64,000 nucleotides of DNA, from assembly GCF_025527015.1 (NCBI RefSeq), contig NZ_JAODIM010000038.1, forward strand, positions 310,001 to 374,000, in the 5' to 3' direction. A model generated the notes under the pieces. That model saw nothing but the letters and a program-made list of their open reading frames with translations, was not told the DNA's origin and did no database searches. The position numbers and the translations under genes are program-made. Of the stretch, positions 1-9,058 are shown piece by piece (the stretch's first letter is position 1; each line of letters begins with the position of its first letter). The stretch is from Winslowiella arboricola. GTDB taxonomy: Bacteria; Pseudomonadota; Gammaproteobacteria; Enterobacterales; Enterobacteriaceae.

Positions 1-1775
1 CTGGCCTGCATGATGACATTGATCGGCGAATGGACATCCTCCCAGCCTGACGGCACGGACACCACAGCGTCTCCCTGTGCATCCAGAGTAATATCCAGCT
101 CATCAAGGCTGCGTTTTAAGCCATCTTCATTAATATCGCCAAACTGATAGCCTGGCAGCGCGGCAACCGCTTCGCGGTTGGGGCGCAAATAGAGCTGTCC
201 CTGCAAATGATTTCCTGCGGCAGGCGCACCATACAGATAGCGGCCATTCACCTGGAAAGAGAGATCTTCAGCGGGTGACAGGGGATGATCGGCACCTTTC
301 AGCGACAACGCCATACGTTCCGGCAGAAAATCCTCCACATTAAAACGCCAGCTGCGTGGACGATTGTCACCAGTATTGACCCGCAGCGTCCAGCCACCGG
401 TAGCTGCGGATTCCGGCAGACTATAACGATATTGATAGAGACCGTTTTCTGGTTGCCACACCTGAGTGCGGGCCACCTCACCATCCGGTTTAACAACTTC
501 CAGTTTAACGGGCTGTGGCGGTAAAGGTTTTCCGTCAGCATCGCGCAGTAAGGCATTCACGATTACCGTTTCACCAGGACGATAAAGATCGCGCGGCCCA
601 AAGATAAACAGCTGCTTGTCATAGCCTTCCGGCCCCGCGATGGCGAACTCCGCCAGATCCAGCGCCGGGCGACTAAGATCCAGCAGCGTGGTTTGCTGAT
701 CTTGCGTGGCCAGCAATAATTTCGCTTTGTCCGATGATTTTAGCTGCGCATGTCCCTGCTTATCGCTGGTGGCTTGCTGCAGCGTTTGTCCTTTTTCATC
801 CAGCAGGGTCAGGGTAATGCCAGACAGCGCCGCGCCATTTTCCAGGCTCTGGCTAAACACATCCATCTGCGTCGGAAACTGATGCAACGACAACCCAATA
901 TCACTGCGGGTAAACAAGGTGGCGGCATTACTGTAGCTGTAAGATCCGGCTTTTTTCATCACCGCCAGATAGACGCCTGGCTGTTTAAAGGCGTCGATAT
1001 TGCTTAGGGGCAGCAGCATTTTTTCGCGGGTATTGCGCGCGGGATTAAGATCAAAACGGCCGCTGTAAACCAGATCCGCTTTTTTCAGCAACTCATCCGA
1101 TTGCCAGATTTGCAGACTATTGCCGTACTCCCAGGCGGAGAGAAAGGTGGGCAAAGAAGCGGGTTTAACCCGGAAGAAATCGACATCCACGCTATTCACG
1201 TTGAGCGCCAGAATCGGTAATCCCTGGATGACGCGCGTTGGCAGCAGAGAACCGCGGCTGGCAAATCCCACCATCGGCTGCACATCACGCGTGGTGATCT
1301 CCTGCTCGGCGGCGCTCTCCAGCGTGGCGCCATTGAGCGCTTTCAGTCCGCTATCGATGGAGGCGATCAGCTTGCGATTCGGCTCCAGATGGCGAAAACG
1401 CAGCTCGCGCTGATTAGCCGCCAGTTCCCAGCCGCCGTCGATAGCGCCGCTTTTGCTGTCCACCAGATGCAGTTTCTGCGCAAAATTTTGCTTGTCATCC
1501 AGCGCTACCGAGAAGGTCACTACCAGCGTACTGGCGCCATCCAGTTGCACCTCGGAGATATCCACAACCTGCAGCGGTTTTCCTTTATCGCGTTCTGCTT
1601 CCGCCGCGCGTCGGGTATCGCTTAAGCTACTTTGCGCCGCCGCGCCGCCGGATGGCGTGGCGCTTTTTTCGGCAGATATCGCAGGTTGCGCTTTTTTATC
1701 ATTATCATCGCAACCCGACAGCACAGTCAGCGCCAGTAAAGCAGCCACAGCTAACCCGTTTCCCAACCCTTTCAT
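1..1775 (-). CDS. yfhM: Alpha-2-macroglobulin-family lipoprotein YfhM (N-terminal part; runs off the left edge)
   Basis: About 591 residues of a protein that is around 1650 residues in E. coli are present; the rest lies left of the window. The reverse-strand start is at 1775. A lipoprotein signal ends in the lipobox LSGC, with Cys at residue 22 followed by Asp-Asp. Asp at +2 is the Lol-avoidance signal in enterobacteria, so the protein is predicted to stay in the inner membrane facing the periplasm. The sequence matches the start of E. coli YfhM throughout, including a stretch beginning RDLYRPGETV in the MG domains. Family members trap proteases and are thought to work with a periplasmic peptidoglycan synthase (PbpC), whose gene normally lies downstream and would be off-window. 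The thioester is not visible here. Confidence 0.93.
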   Translation of the reverse strand, partial: MKGLGNGLAVAALLALTVLSGCDDNDKKAQPAISAEKSATPSGGAAAQSSLSDTRRAAEAERDKGKPLQVVDISEVQLDGASTLVVTFSVALDDKQNFAQKLHLVDSKSGAIDGGWELAANQRELRFRHLEPNRKLIASIDSGLKALNGATLESAAEQEITTRDVQPMVGFASRGSLLPTRVIQGLPILALNVNSVDVDFFRVKPASLPTFLSAWEYGNSLQIWQSDELLKKADLVYSGRFDLNPARNTREKMLLPLSNIDAFKQPGVYLAVMKKAGSYSYSNAATLFTRSDIGLSLHQFPTQMDVFSQSLENGAALSGITLTLLDEKGQTLQQATSDKQGHAQLKSSDKAKLLLATQDQQTTLLDLSRPALDLAEFAIAGPEGYDKQLFIFGPRDLYRPGETVIVNALLRDADGKPLPPQPVKLEVVKPDGEVARTQVWQPENGLYQYRYSLPESAATGGWTLRVNTGDNRPRSWRFNVEDFLPERMALSLKGADHPLSPAEDLSFQVNGRYLYGAPAAGNHLQGQLYLRPNREAVAALPGYQFGDINEDGLKRSLDELDITLDAQGDAVVSVPSGWEDVHSPINVIMQA

Positions 1776-2037
1776 ACGATCTCCATGGCACAATAGCCTG
1801 CGAAATGAGAACAACATTATGGCGGGAAACGCCTCAAAGTGATCAAATAATTTATTATTATGCGAGCGATTACTCAGCAGCTTGTTGATTTGCTGTTTAT
1901 GATCTCTCATTTTTCGAGGCATCTCGTAAATTTCATTTAAGATCATCCGCATAATAGAAATTTTCTTGTGGTGTCGTCAGAGATCGCCGACACTCAAAGT
2001 CAGCACTTCTATGACACAGACCCCTAACGAGGCCGCG

Positions 2038-2886
2038 ATGACAACCTCCTTCTTTGTTACTGCCGACTGGCTCGCCGAACACCAGATTGAAAATGATGTC
2101 CAGGTGATTGATGCACGTATGCTTCCTCCCGGTCAGGAGAAGGTACGTGATATTAAGGCTGAATATCTGGCGGGCCATCTGCCTGATGCGCCCTTCTTCA
2201 ATATTGAAGCGCTCTCCGATCACACCAGCCCCTGGCCGCATATGATGCCGCGCGCGGAGAGTTTTGCCGTGGCGATGCGGGAACTGGGTATCAACAGTGA
2301 TAAGCACCTGGTGGTTTACGACGAGGGTAATCTTTTTTCCGCGCCGCGCGCATGGTGGATGCTGCGTGCCTTTGGCGTTGCTCAGGTATCGATTCTGGCA
2401 GGCGGCCTGCAAGGCTGGAAACAGGCGGGTTTACCGCTGGCTACTGGCGAAGTCTCGCTGCCGGAAGGTGAATTCGACGCGCAGTACGATGCTGACCTGG
2501 TGCGTCGGGTTACTGATGTATTGCTGATCAGCCATGAAGGCACAGCGCAGATTGTTGACGCGCGTGCCGCTAACCGCTTTAACGGCGAAGTCGATGAGCC
2601 GCGTCCGGGGCTACATCGCGGGCATATTCCCAACAGTTTTAACGTGCCGTGGAACGAAGTGGTGGTCGATGGCCAGCTGAAACCAGCGGCAGAGCTGGCA
2701 GCAATTTTCCAGCGACATGGGGTCGACCTGGCTAAACCAATCGTTGCCAGCTGTGGTTCCGGGGTGACGGCGGTAGTGCTGATTCTGGCGCTGACGACGC
2801 TGGGTGTGGCCAACGTTAAGCTGTATGACGGCTCCTGGGGGGAATGGGGTAGCCGCGACGATTTACCGATTAAGACTAACGTCTGA
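2038..2886 (+). CDS. sseA: 3-mercaptopyruvate sulfurtransferase SseA
   Basis: A 282-residue two-domain rhodanese that moves sulfur from 3-mercaptopyruvate to thiol acceptors or cyanide in the cytoplasm. The second domain carries the active-site loop CGSGVTA with Cys239, the mercaptopyruvate-type loop rather than that of thiosulfate sulfurtransferases. The motif SDHTSPWPHM and the end of domain 2 (LYDGSWGEWG) match the E. coli enzyme. An upstream in-frame ATG at 2011 exists, but the ATG at 2038 has an AACGAGG ribosome site and fits the family length. It converges on sseB with a GC-rich hairpin between them. Confidence 0.93.
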   Translation: MTTSFFVTADWLAEHQIENDVQVIDARMLPPGQEKVRDIKAEYLAGHLPDAPFFNIEALSDHTSPWPHMMPRAESFAVAMRELGINSDKHLVVYDEGNLFSAPRAWWMLRAFGVAQVSILAGGLQGWKQAGLPLATGEVSLPEGEFDAQYDADLVRRVTDVLLISHEGTAQIVDARAANRFNGEVDEPRPGLHRGHIPNSFNVPWNEVVVDGQLKPAAELAAIFQRHGVDLAKPIVASCGSGVTAVVLILALTTLGVANVKLYDGSWGEWGSRDDLPIKTNV

Positions 2887-2893
2887 GACAAAC

Positions 2894-2911
2894 GGCCGGG
2901 AACGCCCGGCC
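2894..2911. terminator. Hairpin between convergent sseA and sseB
   Basis: A 7-bp perfect stem (GGCCGGG / CCCGGCC) with an AACG loop sits 7 nt after the sseA stop and before the sseB stop. There is no good T-run, so it may work as a weak bidirectional terminator or only protect the 3' ends. Confidence 0.5.
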
Positions 2912-2922
2912 AGTTGTTCGAA

Positions 2923-3705
2923 CTAGTTGACCTGCTTAAACTCACGAAGGAAGCTACCCCAGCGACGCTCATAAAACGGCGTAATATGGGCGGTAAAGAA
3001 ATGGCTGATGCCCTTGTCACCCTCGACAATTTCGCAGATATCAACCGGTTCATCTTCCAGTAAGGTGTCAGTTGCCACGCTGCCTGCCGCACGAATAATC
3101 GCATCAATATTACTGTCGGCCTCAATACCAATCAGCAGATTGGCTGGCTGATCCGACGACTCTTTGATATGCGCGACATAAGCACGACGCACCTGTTTAT
3201 GTTTGGCAAACAGCTGGGTCAGCGAGTCGATGACCTGCGACGGTGGCTCAGCAATTTCAGACAGCAACAGTGGCGTACCACCCTCCAGTACCGTTTGCTG
3301 GCTCAGCGCATCGCCGCCTTCACCAAGCAATCTGGCGATTTCACTCGGTGAAAACTCTTTGCCGGCGGGCAGTTTTGGATTAAGAAACAGGGTTTCACCC
3401 AGCGTAATCTCAAACAGCGTACGCACCGGCATAATCAGATACGCCTGCTCGTCACTGACAGCCTGCTGCATGGCTTCAATTGAGGTGAAGAAAGGGATAA
3501 TGCTGGCGCCGTCCTCTTTTTCCCAGTGCCGGAGATCAACAGCGGCACTGGCATCCAGTTGTCCGGTGGCGCTCGCTTCAGTGGCGCTTTCGCCCGGCAC
3601 CCAGACGCTGGCGCTCATCAGCAATTCAAAAAACTCAGGCCGATGCGCAGCTTCAGTGGCTGCCAGTTTCAGCACCTCTTCAAGGCGGTTATTCGATTGG
3701 TTCAT
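2923..3705 (-). CDS. sseB: Enhanced serine sensitivity protein SseB
   Basis: A 260-residue cytoplasmic protein that aligns with E. coli SseB over its length, with the shared stretches HWEKEDGASIIPFF, MPVRTLFEITLGETLFLNP and FYERRWGSFLREFKQ. E. coli SseB was named because overexpression gives serine sensitivity; its molecular role is not settled. I chose the ATG at 3705 (MNQSNNRLEEVL) rather than an in-frame start 36 nt upstream, because it lines up with the E. coli N-terminus. It lies downstream of pepB on the same strand, 88 nt away, as in E. coli. Confidence 0.88.
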   Translation of the reverse strand: MNQSNNRLEEVLKLAATEAAHRPEFFELLMSASVWVPGESATEASATGQLDASAAVDLRHWEKEDGASIIPFFTSIEAMQQAVSDEQAYLIMPVRTLFEITLGETLFLNPKLPAGKEFSPSEIARLLGEGGDALSQQTVLEGGTPLLLSEIAEPPSQVIDSLTQLFAKHKQVRRAYVAHIKESSDQPANLLIGIEADSNIDAIIRAAGSVATDTLLEDEPVDICEIVEGDKGISHFFTAHITPFYERRWGSFLREFKQVN

Positions 3706-3793
3706 GGTTTGATTCCGGGCAATAATTTGCCGGGGCGGCAATGATTACTGTCGCCCCGCTACCACAGGACCGGATGATCCGGCCCGTTTCAGC

Positions 3794-5080
3794 TTACTTT
3801 AACAACAGATTAGCAATGGTGCGTACGCCCAAACCGGTGGCACCAGCAGACCATTGATCCACTGCACCTTTACGGTAAGTGGCGGAACAGTCGATATGCA
3901 GCCAGCCTTTCTGGTAGTTCTTAACGAAATGCGACAGGAAGCCGGCAGCAGAGCTGGCGCCAGCAGAATGCGCAGGACTGGCGATATTGTTCAGGTCGGC
4001 AAAGTTCGATGGCAGATGGCCGCGATGGAATTCAGCCAGCGGCAGACGCCAGAATGGCTCGTTTTCACTTGCCGCGCTCTCCATCAGTTTACCTGCCAGC
4101 TGATCGTCAAAACTGAACAGCGCGTGGTAGTCATTTCCCAGTGCGGTTTTCGCCGCCCCGGTCAGGGTGGCGGCATCAATTAACAGCTCAGGATTCTGTT
4201 CGCTGGCGTCAATCAGACCATCCGCCAGCACCAGACGCCCTTCGGCATCGGTATTCATCACTTCAACGGTTTTGCCGTTGCGGTAATGGATAATATCGCC
4301 CAGCTTAAAGGCATTACCGCTGACCATATTTTCTGCACAGCAGAGATACAGTTTCACGCGCTTCTGCAGGCCACGGGTAATCGCCAGCGCCAGTGCGCCA
4401 GTCACCGTTGCCGCGCCACCCATATCGGATTTCATCGAATCCATAAAGGCGCTCTGCTTCAGGCTATAGCCGCCGGTATCAAAGGTGATGCCTTTACCCA
4501 CCAGACAGGCGTAAACCGGTGCATTTTCATCGCCGGTTGGATTGTAATCCAGCGCCAGCAGAGCAGAACTGCGCTCTGAACCACGGCCCACCGTGTAAAT
4601 GCCCATATACTTCTGTTCACGCAGATCTTCGCCTTTAGTAATGCGATAGCTCACCTTCTCGCCACCGACATCACTCAGCAGATCAACCGCGCTACGCGCC
4701 AGCTGGGATGGACTCAGATTGTCCGCTGGCAGGTTAATGGTGTTACGCACCCAGTCCACCACCTTCAGACGCGCATCGAATTCTGCACGCTCGCTGTCAT
4801 TCAGCTCGGCCCAATCAACCGTGCGCTCGCCTTTCGGGCCACGATAACCCTGCCAGAATGCCCAGCTTTTTTCTAAATCCCAATCGGTACCGCTGAGAAC
4901 CACTTTGCGAATACCCTGACCATCAATTTTGCGCGCTGCGCGCTGAATGACTGCCAGCGGATCGTTACCATTCAGATGAATTGTCATGCCACTGTCATTA
5001 CTGCTGAGGATCGCTTTTTCGCCCCAGCGTGCGTCTGCCGCTGCCGTTGACAGGGTGATATTCATTGCTTCTGTTGTCAT
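3794..5080 (-). CDS. pepB: Peptidase B (M17 leucyl-aminopeptidase family)
   Basis: A 428-residue cytosolic aminopeptidase; E. coli PepB has 427. It needs two metal ions and acts on peptides with acidic or other N-terminal residues. The M17 signature NTDAEGRL, the metal/active-site region [12 protein letters not shown] and MKSDMGGAA are present, so the active site looks intact. In E. coli pepB is the last gene of the isc cluster, directly after iscX. Here the position is kept, but the gene immediately upstream is only an iscX relic and a terminator separates it from iscS. It may therefore need its own promoter in 5081-5300. Confidence 0.94.
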   Translation of the reverse strand: MTTEAMNITLSTAAADARWGEKAILSSNDSGMTIHLNGNDPLAVIQRAARKIDGQGIRKVVLSGTDWDLEKSWAFWQGYRGPKGERTVDWAELNDSERAEFDARLKVVDWVRNTINLPADNLSPSQLARSAVDLLSDVGGEKVSYRITKGEDLREQKYMGIYTVGRGSERSSALLALDYNPTGDENAPVYACLVGKGITFDTGGYSLKQSAFMDSMKSDMGGAATVTGALALAITRGLQKRVKLYLCCAENMVSGNAFKLGDIIHYRNGKTVEVMNTDAEGRLVLADGLIDASEQNPELLIDAATLTGAAKTALGNDYHALFSFDDQLAGKLMESAASENEPFWRLPLAEFHRGHLPSNFADLNNIASPAHSAGASSAAGFLSHFVKNYQKGWLHIDCSATYRKGAVDQWSAGATGLGVRTIANLLLK

Positions 5081-5105
5081 CGCATGGCTCCTTGTTTTTT
5101 TATAT

Positions 5106-5283
5106 TCAATTTGTCGTAAAAATCATTAGCTCCGGCGGTATTAACGTCGCTCCGCCACCCGGTTTCAGGTGGGCGAACCATGGGGTGATATCGGCAAAAA
5201 ACACCCTGGATGGATCGGTAGCCAGATAAGCATCATACAATGCCTGAGTAATTTCGCGACTGTCAGTCTGATTAAGTGATCAT
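5106..5283 (-). pseudogene. iscX: iscX relic (frameshifted, divergent 3' half)
   Basis: Read on the reverse strand, this stretch encodes TDSREITQALYDAY, nearly the same as the start of E. coli IscX (TDSREIGEALYDAY), followed by further weak similarity (DPSRVFFADITPWF against DPKTVRFTDMHQW). The ATG at 5283 is out of frame with it: one extra base, or two missing, directly after the start codon puts a TAA three codons in. The last third no longer resembles IscX and stops at 5106. IscX is an IscS-binding, iron-responsive adaptor of Fe-S assembly. Its position just upstream of pepB is the ancestral one. It marks the right-hand end of a deletion that removed iscU-iscA-hscB-hscA-fdx. Confidence 0.75.
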
Positions 5284-5302
5284 TTTATTTCTTCAGATGT
5301 AA

Positions 5303-5329
5303 AACGGGCCGAATAAAATCCGGCCCGTT
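5303..5329 (-). terminator. Hairpin terminator downstream of iscS
   Basis: A 9-bp perfect stem (AACGGGCCG / CGGCCCGTT) around a 9-nt AT-rich loop lies 28 nt past the iscS stop and runs into TTTT on the reverse strand. It would end the shortened iscRS transcript before the iscX relic. Confidence 0.65.
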
Positions 5330-5356
5330 CAGCATCTGCGGCATACGGCTGAGATC

Positions 5357-6538
5357 TCAAACCGCTTTATGCATTTCCCATTGCGGAGAGAGCGCGCGCA
5401 GACGGCTGATGGATTTTCCAATCAGCGCAATGGCGTAATCGATCTCTTCTTCAGTGGTAAAGCGACCGAGCGAAAAGCGGATCGAGCTGTGCGCCAGTTC
5501 ATCAGCAATACCCAGTGCGCGCAGCACGTAGGAAGGCTCAAGGCTGGCCGAAGTACAGGCCGAGCCTGAAGAGACCGCCAGATCCTTCAGCGCCATTATC
5601 AGGGATTCACCCTCAACATAGTTAAAGCTGACGTTAAGGATATTTGGCGCGCCCAGCGCGATATCCCCGTTGAGGTAAATTTCTTCAATATCCTTAATGC
5701 CCTGCCACAGACGGTTGCGCAGCGTGCGCAGACGCGCCATTTCACTGCCCATCTCTTCTTTAGCGATACGGTAGGCTTCGCCCATGCCGACAATCTGGTG
5801 CACCGGCAGAGTACCGGAACGCATACCACGCTCGTGGCCGCCACCGTGGATTTGCGCTTCCAGACGGATACGTGGCTGACGACGCACAAACAGCGCGCCA
5901 ATGCCTTTCGGCCCGTAGATTTTATGCGCCGAGAAAGACATCAGATCCACCGGCAACTGGCTCAGATCGAGCGGCAGCTTACCCACGCTCTGCGTGGCAT
6001 CAACATGATACAGCACACCGCGCGCATGGCAGAGTTCGCCGATGGCGGCGATATCCTGAATCACACCGATTTCATTATTAACATGCATGATCGAAACCAA
6101 AAGGGTATCGTCACGTATTGCCGCCTCAAGGGCCGCCAGATCAACGATGCCGTTGCGCTGTGTATCGAGATAAGTGACCTCGAAGCCCTCACGCTCCAGC
6201 TGCGCGCAGGTATCCAGCACCGCTTTATGTTCAGTTTTGCAGGTAATAATGTGCCTGCCTTTCTGCTGATAGAAGGTCGCGGCACCTCTGATTGCCAGGT
6301 TATCGGATTCGGTGGCGCCGGAAGTAAATACAATCTCGCGCGGATCGGCGCCGACCAGTTCGGCGACCTGGTTACGGGCGATATCTACCGCCTCTTCTGC
6401 CTGCCAGCCAAAACGGTGCGAGCGGGAAGCCGGGTTACCGAATGTGCCATCCATAGTCAGAAACTGCATCATTTTCTCCGCCACGCGCGGATCCGCAGGG
6501 GTGGTAGCAGAGTAATCCAGGTAAATCGGTAATTTCAT
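5357..6538 (-). CDS. iscS: Cysteine desulfurase IscS, C-terminally shortened
   Basis: A 393-residue PLP enzyme (E. coli 404) that takes sulfur from cysteine and passes it as persulfide to Fe-S, tRNA-thiolation and cofactor pathways. The PLP lysine is Lys206 in [12 protein letters not shown], and the persulfide loop [10 protein letters not shown] holds the catalytic Cys. The reading frame is open further upstream, but [10 protein letters not shown] at 6538 matches the family start. The end is unusual. After SPQWEM the protein reads HKAV and stops, lacking the last 11 or so residues of E. coli IscS (GVDLNSIEWAHH-like). That tail lies at the IscU-contacting end of the enzyme. Because iscU is also missing, the truncation probably marks the left edge of the same deletion. 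TusA or other partners may still be served. Confidence 0.95.
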   Translation of the reverse strand: MKLPIYLDYSATTPADPRVAEKMMQFLTMDGTFGNPASRSHRFGWQAEEAVDIARNQVAELVGADPREIVFTSGATESDNLAIRGAATFYQQKGRHIITCKTEHKAVLDTCAQLEREGFEVTYLDTQRNGIVDLAALEAAIRDDTLLVSIMHVNNEIGVIQDIAAIGELCHARGVLYHVDATQSVGKLPLDLSQLPVDLMSFSAHKIYGPKGIGALFVRRQPRIRLEAQIHGGGHERGMRSGTLPVHQIVGMGEAYRIAKEEMGSEMARLRTLRNRLWQGIKDIEEIYLNGDIALGAPNILNVSFNYVEGESLIMALKDLAVSSGSACTSASLEPSYVLRALGIADELAHSSIRFSLGRFTTEEEIDYAIALIGKSISRLRALSPQWEMHKAV

Positions 6539-6694
6539 TGCGCCATAAGCTCCGTACATCGCTTCACTATTAAATACGACTGATACTGCCTTCTGTTTTT
6601 TTACTCTCTTCACCATCAGGTGAAAAGCACAAATGCTTGCGGCGACCGAAGTCGCCGCATTAATCGCTTATTAACATCTGTCGCGGGTGATAAA

Positions 6695-7192
6695 TTACGC
6701 GCGCAAATTAACGTTAATCGTTTCCTGCATACGGCCGTGCGGTAAGCGACGGGCTTCAATACTGTTCTGACGGTCGGCAACATCAAGGATTTCCTGATTA
6801 TTAACCAGCTCAGCCAGGGTAATGTTATTCAGGAAATCACTGATACGCTCGCTCAGGTCGCGCCACAGCACGTGGGTCAGACAGCGCTCACCGCCCTGGC
6901 AACCCTCTTTACCCTGACACTTAGTCGCATCAACAGATTCATCAACCGCCGTAATCACTGCGCCAACTGCGATCGCACCAGAGTCTTTACCCAGCAGGTA
7001 ACCGCCGCCCGGACCACGTACGCTGGACACCAGCCCATTTTTACGCAGACGAGAGAACAGCTGCTCCAGATAGGAGAGAGAGATCCCCTGACGTTCTGAA
7101 ATATCTGCTAACGGCACTGGACCATCGTGAGAGTGCAGTGCAACGTCAAGCATGGCGGTAACGGCATAACGGCCTTTGGATGTCAGTCTCAT
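6695..7192 (-). CDS. iscR: Fe-S cluster-sensing transcription factor IscR
   Basis: A 165-residue Rrf2-family regulator (E. coli 162). An N-terminal winged helix (residues about 1-60, with [20 protein letters not shown]) is followed by the cluster ligands Cys92, Cys98, Cys104 and His107 in [16 protein letters not shown], all kept. I use [10 protein letters not shown] at 7192 as the start; an upstream in-frame start exists but adds residues that the family lacks. It heads an operon now reduced to iscR-iscS, with a 156-nt gap between them. With IscU gone, its [2Fe-2S] cluster would have to come from another system such as Suf, which is inference. Confidence 0.96.
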   Translation of the reverse strand: MRLTSKGRYAVTAMLDVALHSHDGPVPLADISERQGISLSYLEQLFSRLRKNGLVSSVRGPGGGYLLGKDSGAIAVGAVITAVDESVDATKCQGKEGCQGGERCLTHVLWRDLSERISDFLNNITLAELVNNQEILDVADRQNSIEARRLPHGRMQETINVNLRA

Positions 7193-7262
7193 AACTTTTG
7201 CGACCTCGGTTAGACCCCAGTTATCGGGGGCTGTTAACAAAAAGTGATGAGGCAAGTCTGAC

Positions 7263-7312
7263 ATTCCTGAGTGTTTTGGTCAACTATTTAACCGAGTAAA
7301 ACACTCAAGTAT
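7263..7312 (-). promoter_or_regulatory. Two adjacent IscR type 1 sites upstream of iscR
   Basis: Two abutting 25-nt imperfect palindromes (7263-7287 and 7288-7312) resemble the IscR type 1 consensus. Reading the reverse strand, the first runs ATAGTTGACC...CACTCAGGAAT and the second ATACTTGAGT...TACTCGGTTAA. E. coli also has neighbouring IscR sites in front of iscR, where holo-IscR represses its own operon. Autoregulation is therefore probably kept despite the operon loss. Confidence 0.65.
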
Positions 7313-7367
7313 TATTCTTATCGGAAAAATGCCATGCAGCCTGACAAACTCCTTACGAATTAAGGTG

Positions 7368-8096
7368 TTATTTTTCACCCCTAATTTTCTCCAGCGACGA
7401 GAACATGCCGCGCAGGATATTCAGCTCGTCTCTTTCCGGCCGCGCGCGGGTATAAAGACGGCGCATTTTGCTCATTACCTGGCCTGGATTGGCTTCACGA
7501 ATAAAGCCACTGGACACCATTAACTGCTCCATATGCTGATAAAGACGTTCGAGGTCGTCGACCAGCGGATAAGGGGATTCGGTAAACTCCGGTTGTGGCT
7601 GTTCCTGCGATTGTAAAAATGCCATCCGCACTTCATAAGCGATAATCTGTACCGCCATCGCCAGATTCAGCGAGCTGTATTCCGGGTTTGCAGCGATCGC
7701 CACATGATAGTGACATTTTTGCAGCTCTTCGTTGGTTAAGCCGACGCGTTCGCGACCGAACACCAGCGCCACCGGCGCCTGCTGCCCTTCCTGCACGCTT
7801 TTGATCCCGCATTCGCGCGGATCCAGCATCGGCCATGGCAGCGAGCGTGAACGCGCGCTGGTGCCAACCACCAGACGACAACCGGCAATCGCTTCATCAA
7901 AAGTGTCGACAATTTTAGCATCGCCAATCACATCGCTGGCACCAGCGGCGAGAGCAATGGCCTGCGAATCAGGTTTTACCAGCGGATTAACCAGATAAAG
8001 GTTGGTCAGGCCCATGGTTTTCATCGCGCGTGCGACGGAGCCCATGTTGCCGGTGTGAGAGGTTTCAACCAGCACGATACGAATATTCTGTAGCAT
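7368..8096 (-). CDS. trmJ: tRNA (cytidine/uridine-2'-O-)-methyltransferase TrmJ
   Basis: A 242-residue SPOUT-class enzyme that methylates the 2'-OH of nucleotide 32 of several tRNAs using S-adenosylmethionine. The N-terminal SpoU domain (about 1-160) starts [17 protein letters not shown] and carries [14 protein letters not shown] and [15 protein letters not shown], the three conserved SAM-knot motifs. The C-terminal extension (about 165-242), with [19 protein letters not shown], binds tRNA and dimerises. It lies between iscR and suhB, divergent from suhB, as in E. coli. Confidence 0.95.
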   Translation of the reverse strand: MLQNIRIVLVETSHTGNMGSVARAMKTMGLTNLYLVNPLVKPDSQAIALAAGASDVIGDAKIVDTFDEAIAGCRLVVGTSARSRSLPWPMLDPRECGIKSVQEGQQAPVALVFGRERVGLTNEELQKCHYHVAIAANPEYSSLNLAMAVQIIAYEVRMAFLQSQEQPQPEFTESPYPLVDDLERLYQHMEQLMVSSGFIREANPGQVMSKMRRLYTRARPERDELNILRGMFSSLEKIRGEK

Positions 8097-8216
8097 AGAG
8101 ATTCAGGGGTCTGTGAGATTATTGCGTGATGCTAACATAAATGCAGGACATTTTCCGAACTCCCTGCTATACTCCGCGCCGTTTTCCCGTTCTTTAACAT
8201 CCAGTGAGAGATACTG

Positions 8217-9020
8217 ATGCATCCGATGCTCAACATCGCCGTGCGCGCTGCGCGCAAGGCCGGAAATTTAATTACCAAAAACTATGAAACCCCGGACGCA
8301 GTTGAAGCGAGCCAGAAAGGCAGCAACGACTTCGTAACCAATGTTGACCGCGACGCTGAACGCCTGATTATTGAGGTGATTCGCAAATCTTATCCGCAAC
8401 ACACCATTATTACTGAAGAGAGTGGTGAACTGGCGGGTGAAGATCAGGATGTGCAATGGGTTATCGATCCTCTGGATGGCACCACCAACTTCATCAAACG
8501 TTTACCACACTTCGCTGTTTCTATCGCCGTACGCATTAAAGGCCGTACCGAAGTTGCCGTGGTTTACGATCCAATGCGTAATGAATTGTTCAGCGCTGTG
8601 CGCGGTCAGGGCGCTCAGCTGAATGGCTATCGTCTGCGTGGCAGCACTTCCCGCGATCTGGAAGGCACCATTCTGGCTACCGGCTTCCCGTTCAAACTGA
8701 AACAGCATGCGACGCCTTACATCAATATCGTTGGCAAACTGTTCTCCCAGTGCGCGGACTTCCGTCGTACCGGTTCAGCTGCGCTGGATCTGGCTTACGT
8801 TGCGGCCGGCCGTGTTGATGGTTACTTTGAGATTGGCCTGAAGCCATGGGATTTCGCGGCCGGTGAACTGCTGGTACGTGAAGCCGGTGGCCTGGTGACC
8901 GACTTTGTTGGCGGCCACAACTATCTCACTTCAGGTAATATTGTTGCCGGTAACCCACGTGTGGTGAAAGCCATGCTGGCGACTATGCGCGACGAACTGA
9001 GTGAAGCACTGAAGCGTTAA
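8217..9020 (+). CDS. suhB: Inositol-1-monophosphatase / rRNA-transcription factor SuhB
   Basis: A 267-residue member of the inositol monophosphatase family. The metal-binding motifs are intact: EESGE (about residue 67), DPLDGTTNF (Asp84, Asp87) and the C-terminal WDFAAGELLVREAGG. Besides phosphatase activity, E. coli SuhB is part of the rRNA antitermination complex and helps ribosome maturation. A TATACT -10 element lies at 8168-8173 in front of the gene. A strong hairpin follows the stop. The gene converges on the NicO-type transporter gene. Confidence 0.95.
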   Translation: MHPMLNIAVRAARKAGNLITKNYETPDAVEASQKGSNDFVTNVDRDAERLIIEVIRKSYPQHTIITEESGELAGEDQDVQWVIDPLDGTTNFIKRLPHFAVSIAVRIKGRTEVAVVYDPMRNELFSAVRGQGAQLNGYRLRGSTSRDLEGTILATGFPFKLKQHATPYINIVGKLFSQCADFRRTGSAALDLAYVAAGRVDGYFEIGLKPWDFAAGELLVREAGGLVTDFVGGHNYLTSGNIVAGNPRVVKAMLATMRDELSEALKR

Positions 9021-9030
9021 TCTGCTTCGT

Positions 9031-9054
9031 ACGGGCCGGATGAAACCGGCCCGT
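9031..9054. terminator. Bidirectional hairpin between suhB and the NicO gene
   Basis: A 9-bp perfect GC-rich stem (ACGGGCCGG / CCGGCCCGT) with a 6-nt loop lies 10 nt after the suhB stop and 5 nt before the stop of the convergent gene, so it can serve both transcripts. Confidence 0.65.
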
Positions 9055-9058
9055 CTGC

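Noticed and set aside
5798-6532. A 244-codon plus-strand frame antisense to iscS
   Set aside because: It lies fully inside a clear iscS gene and has no family resemblance.
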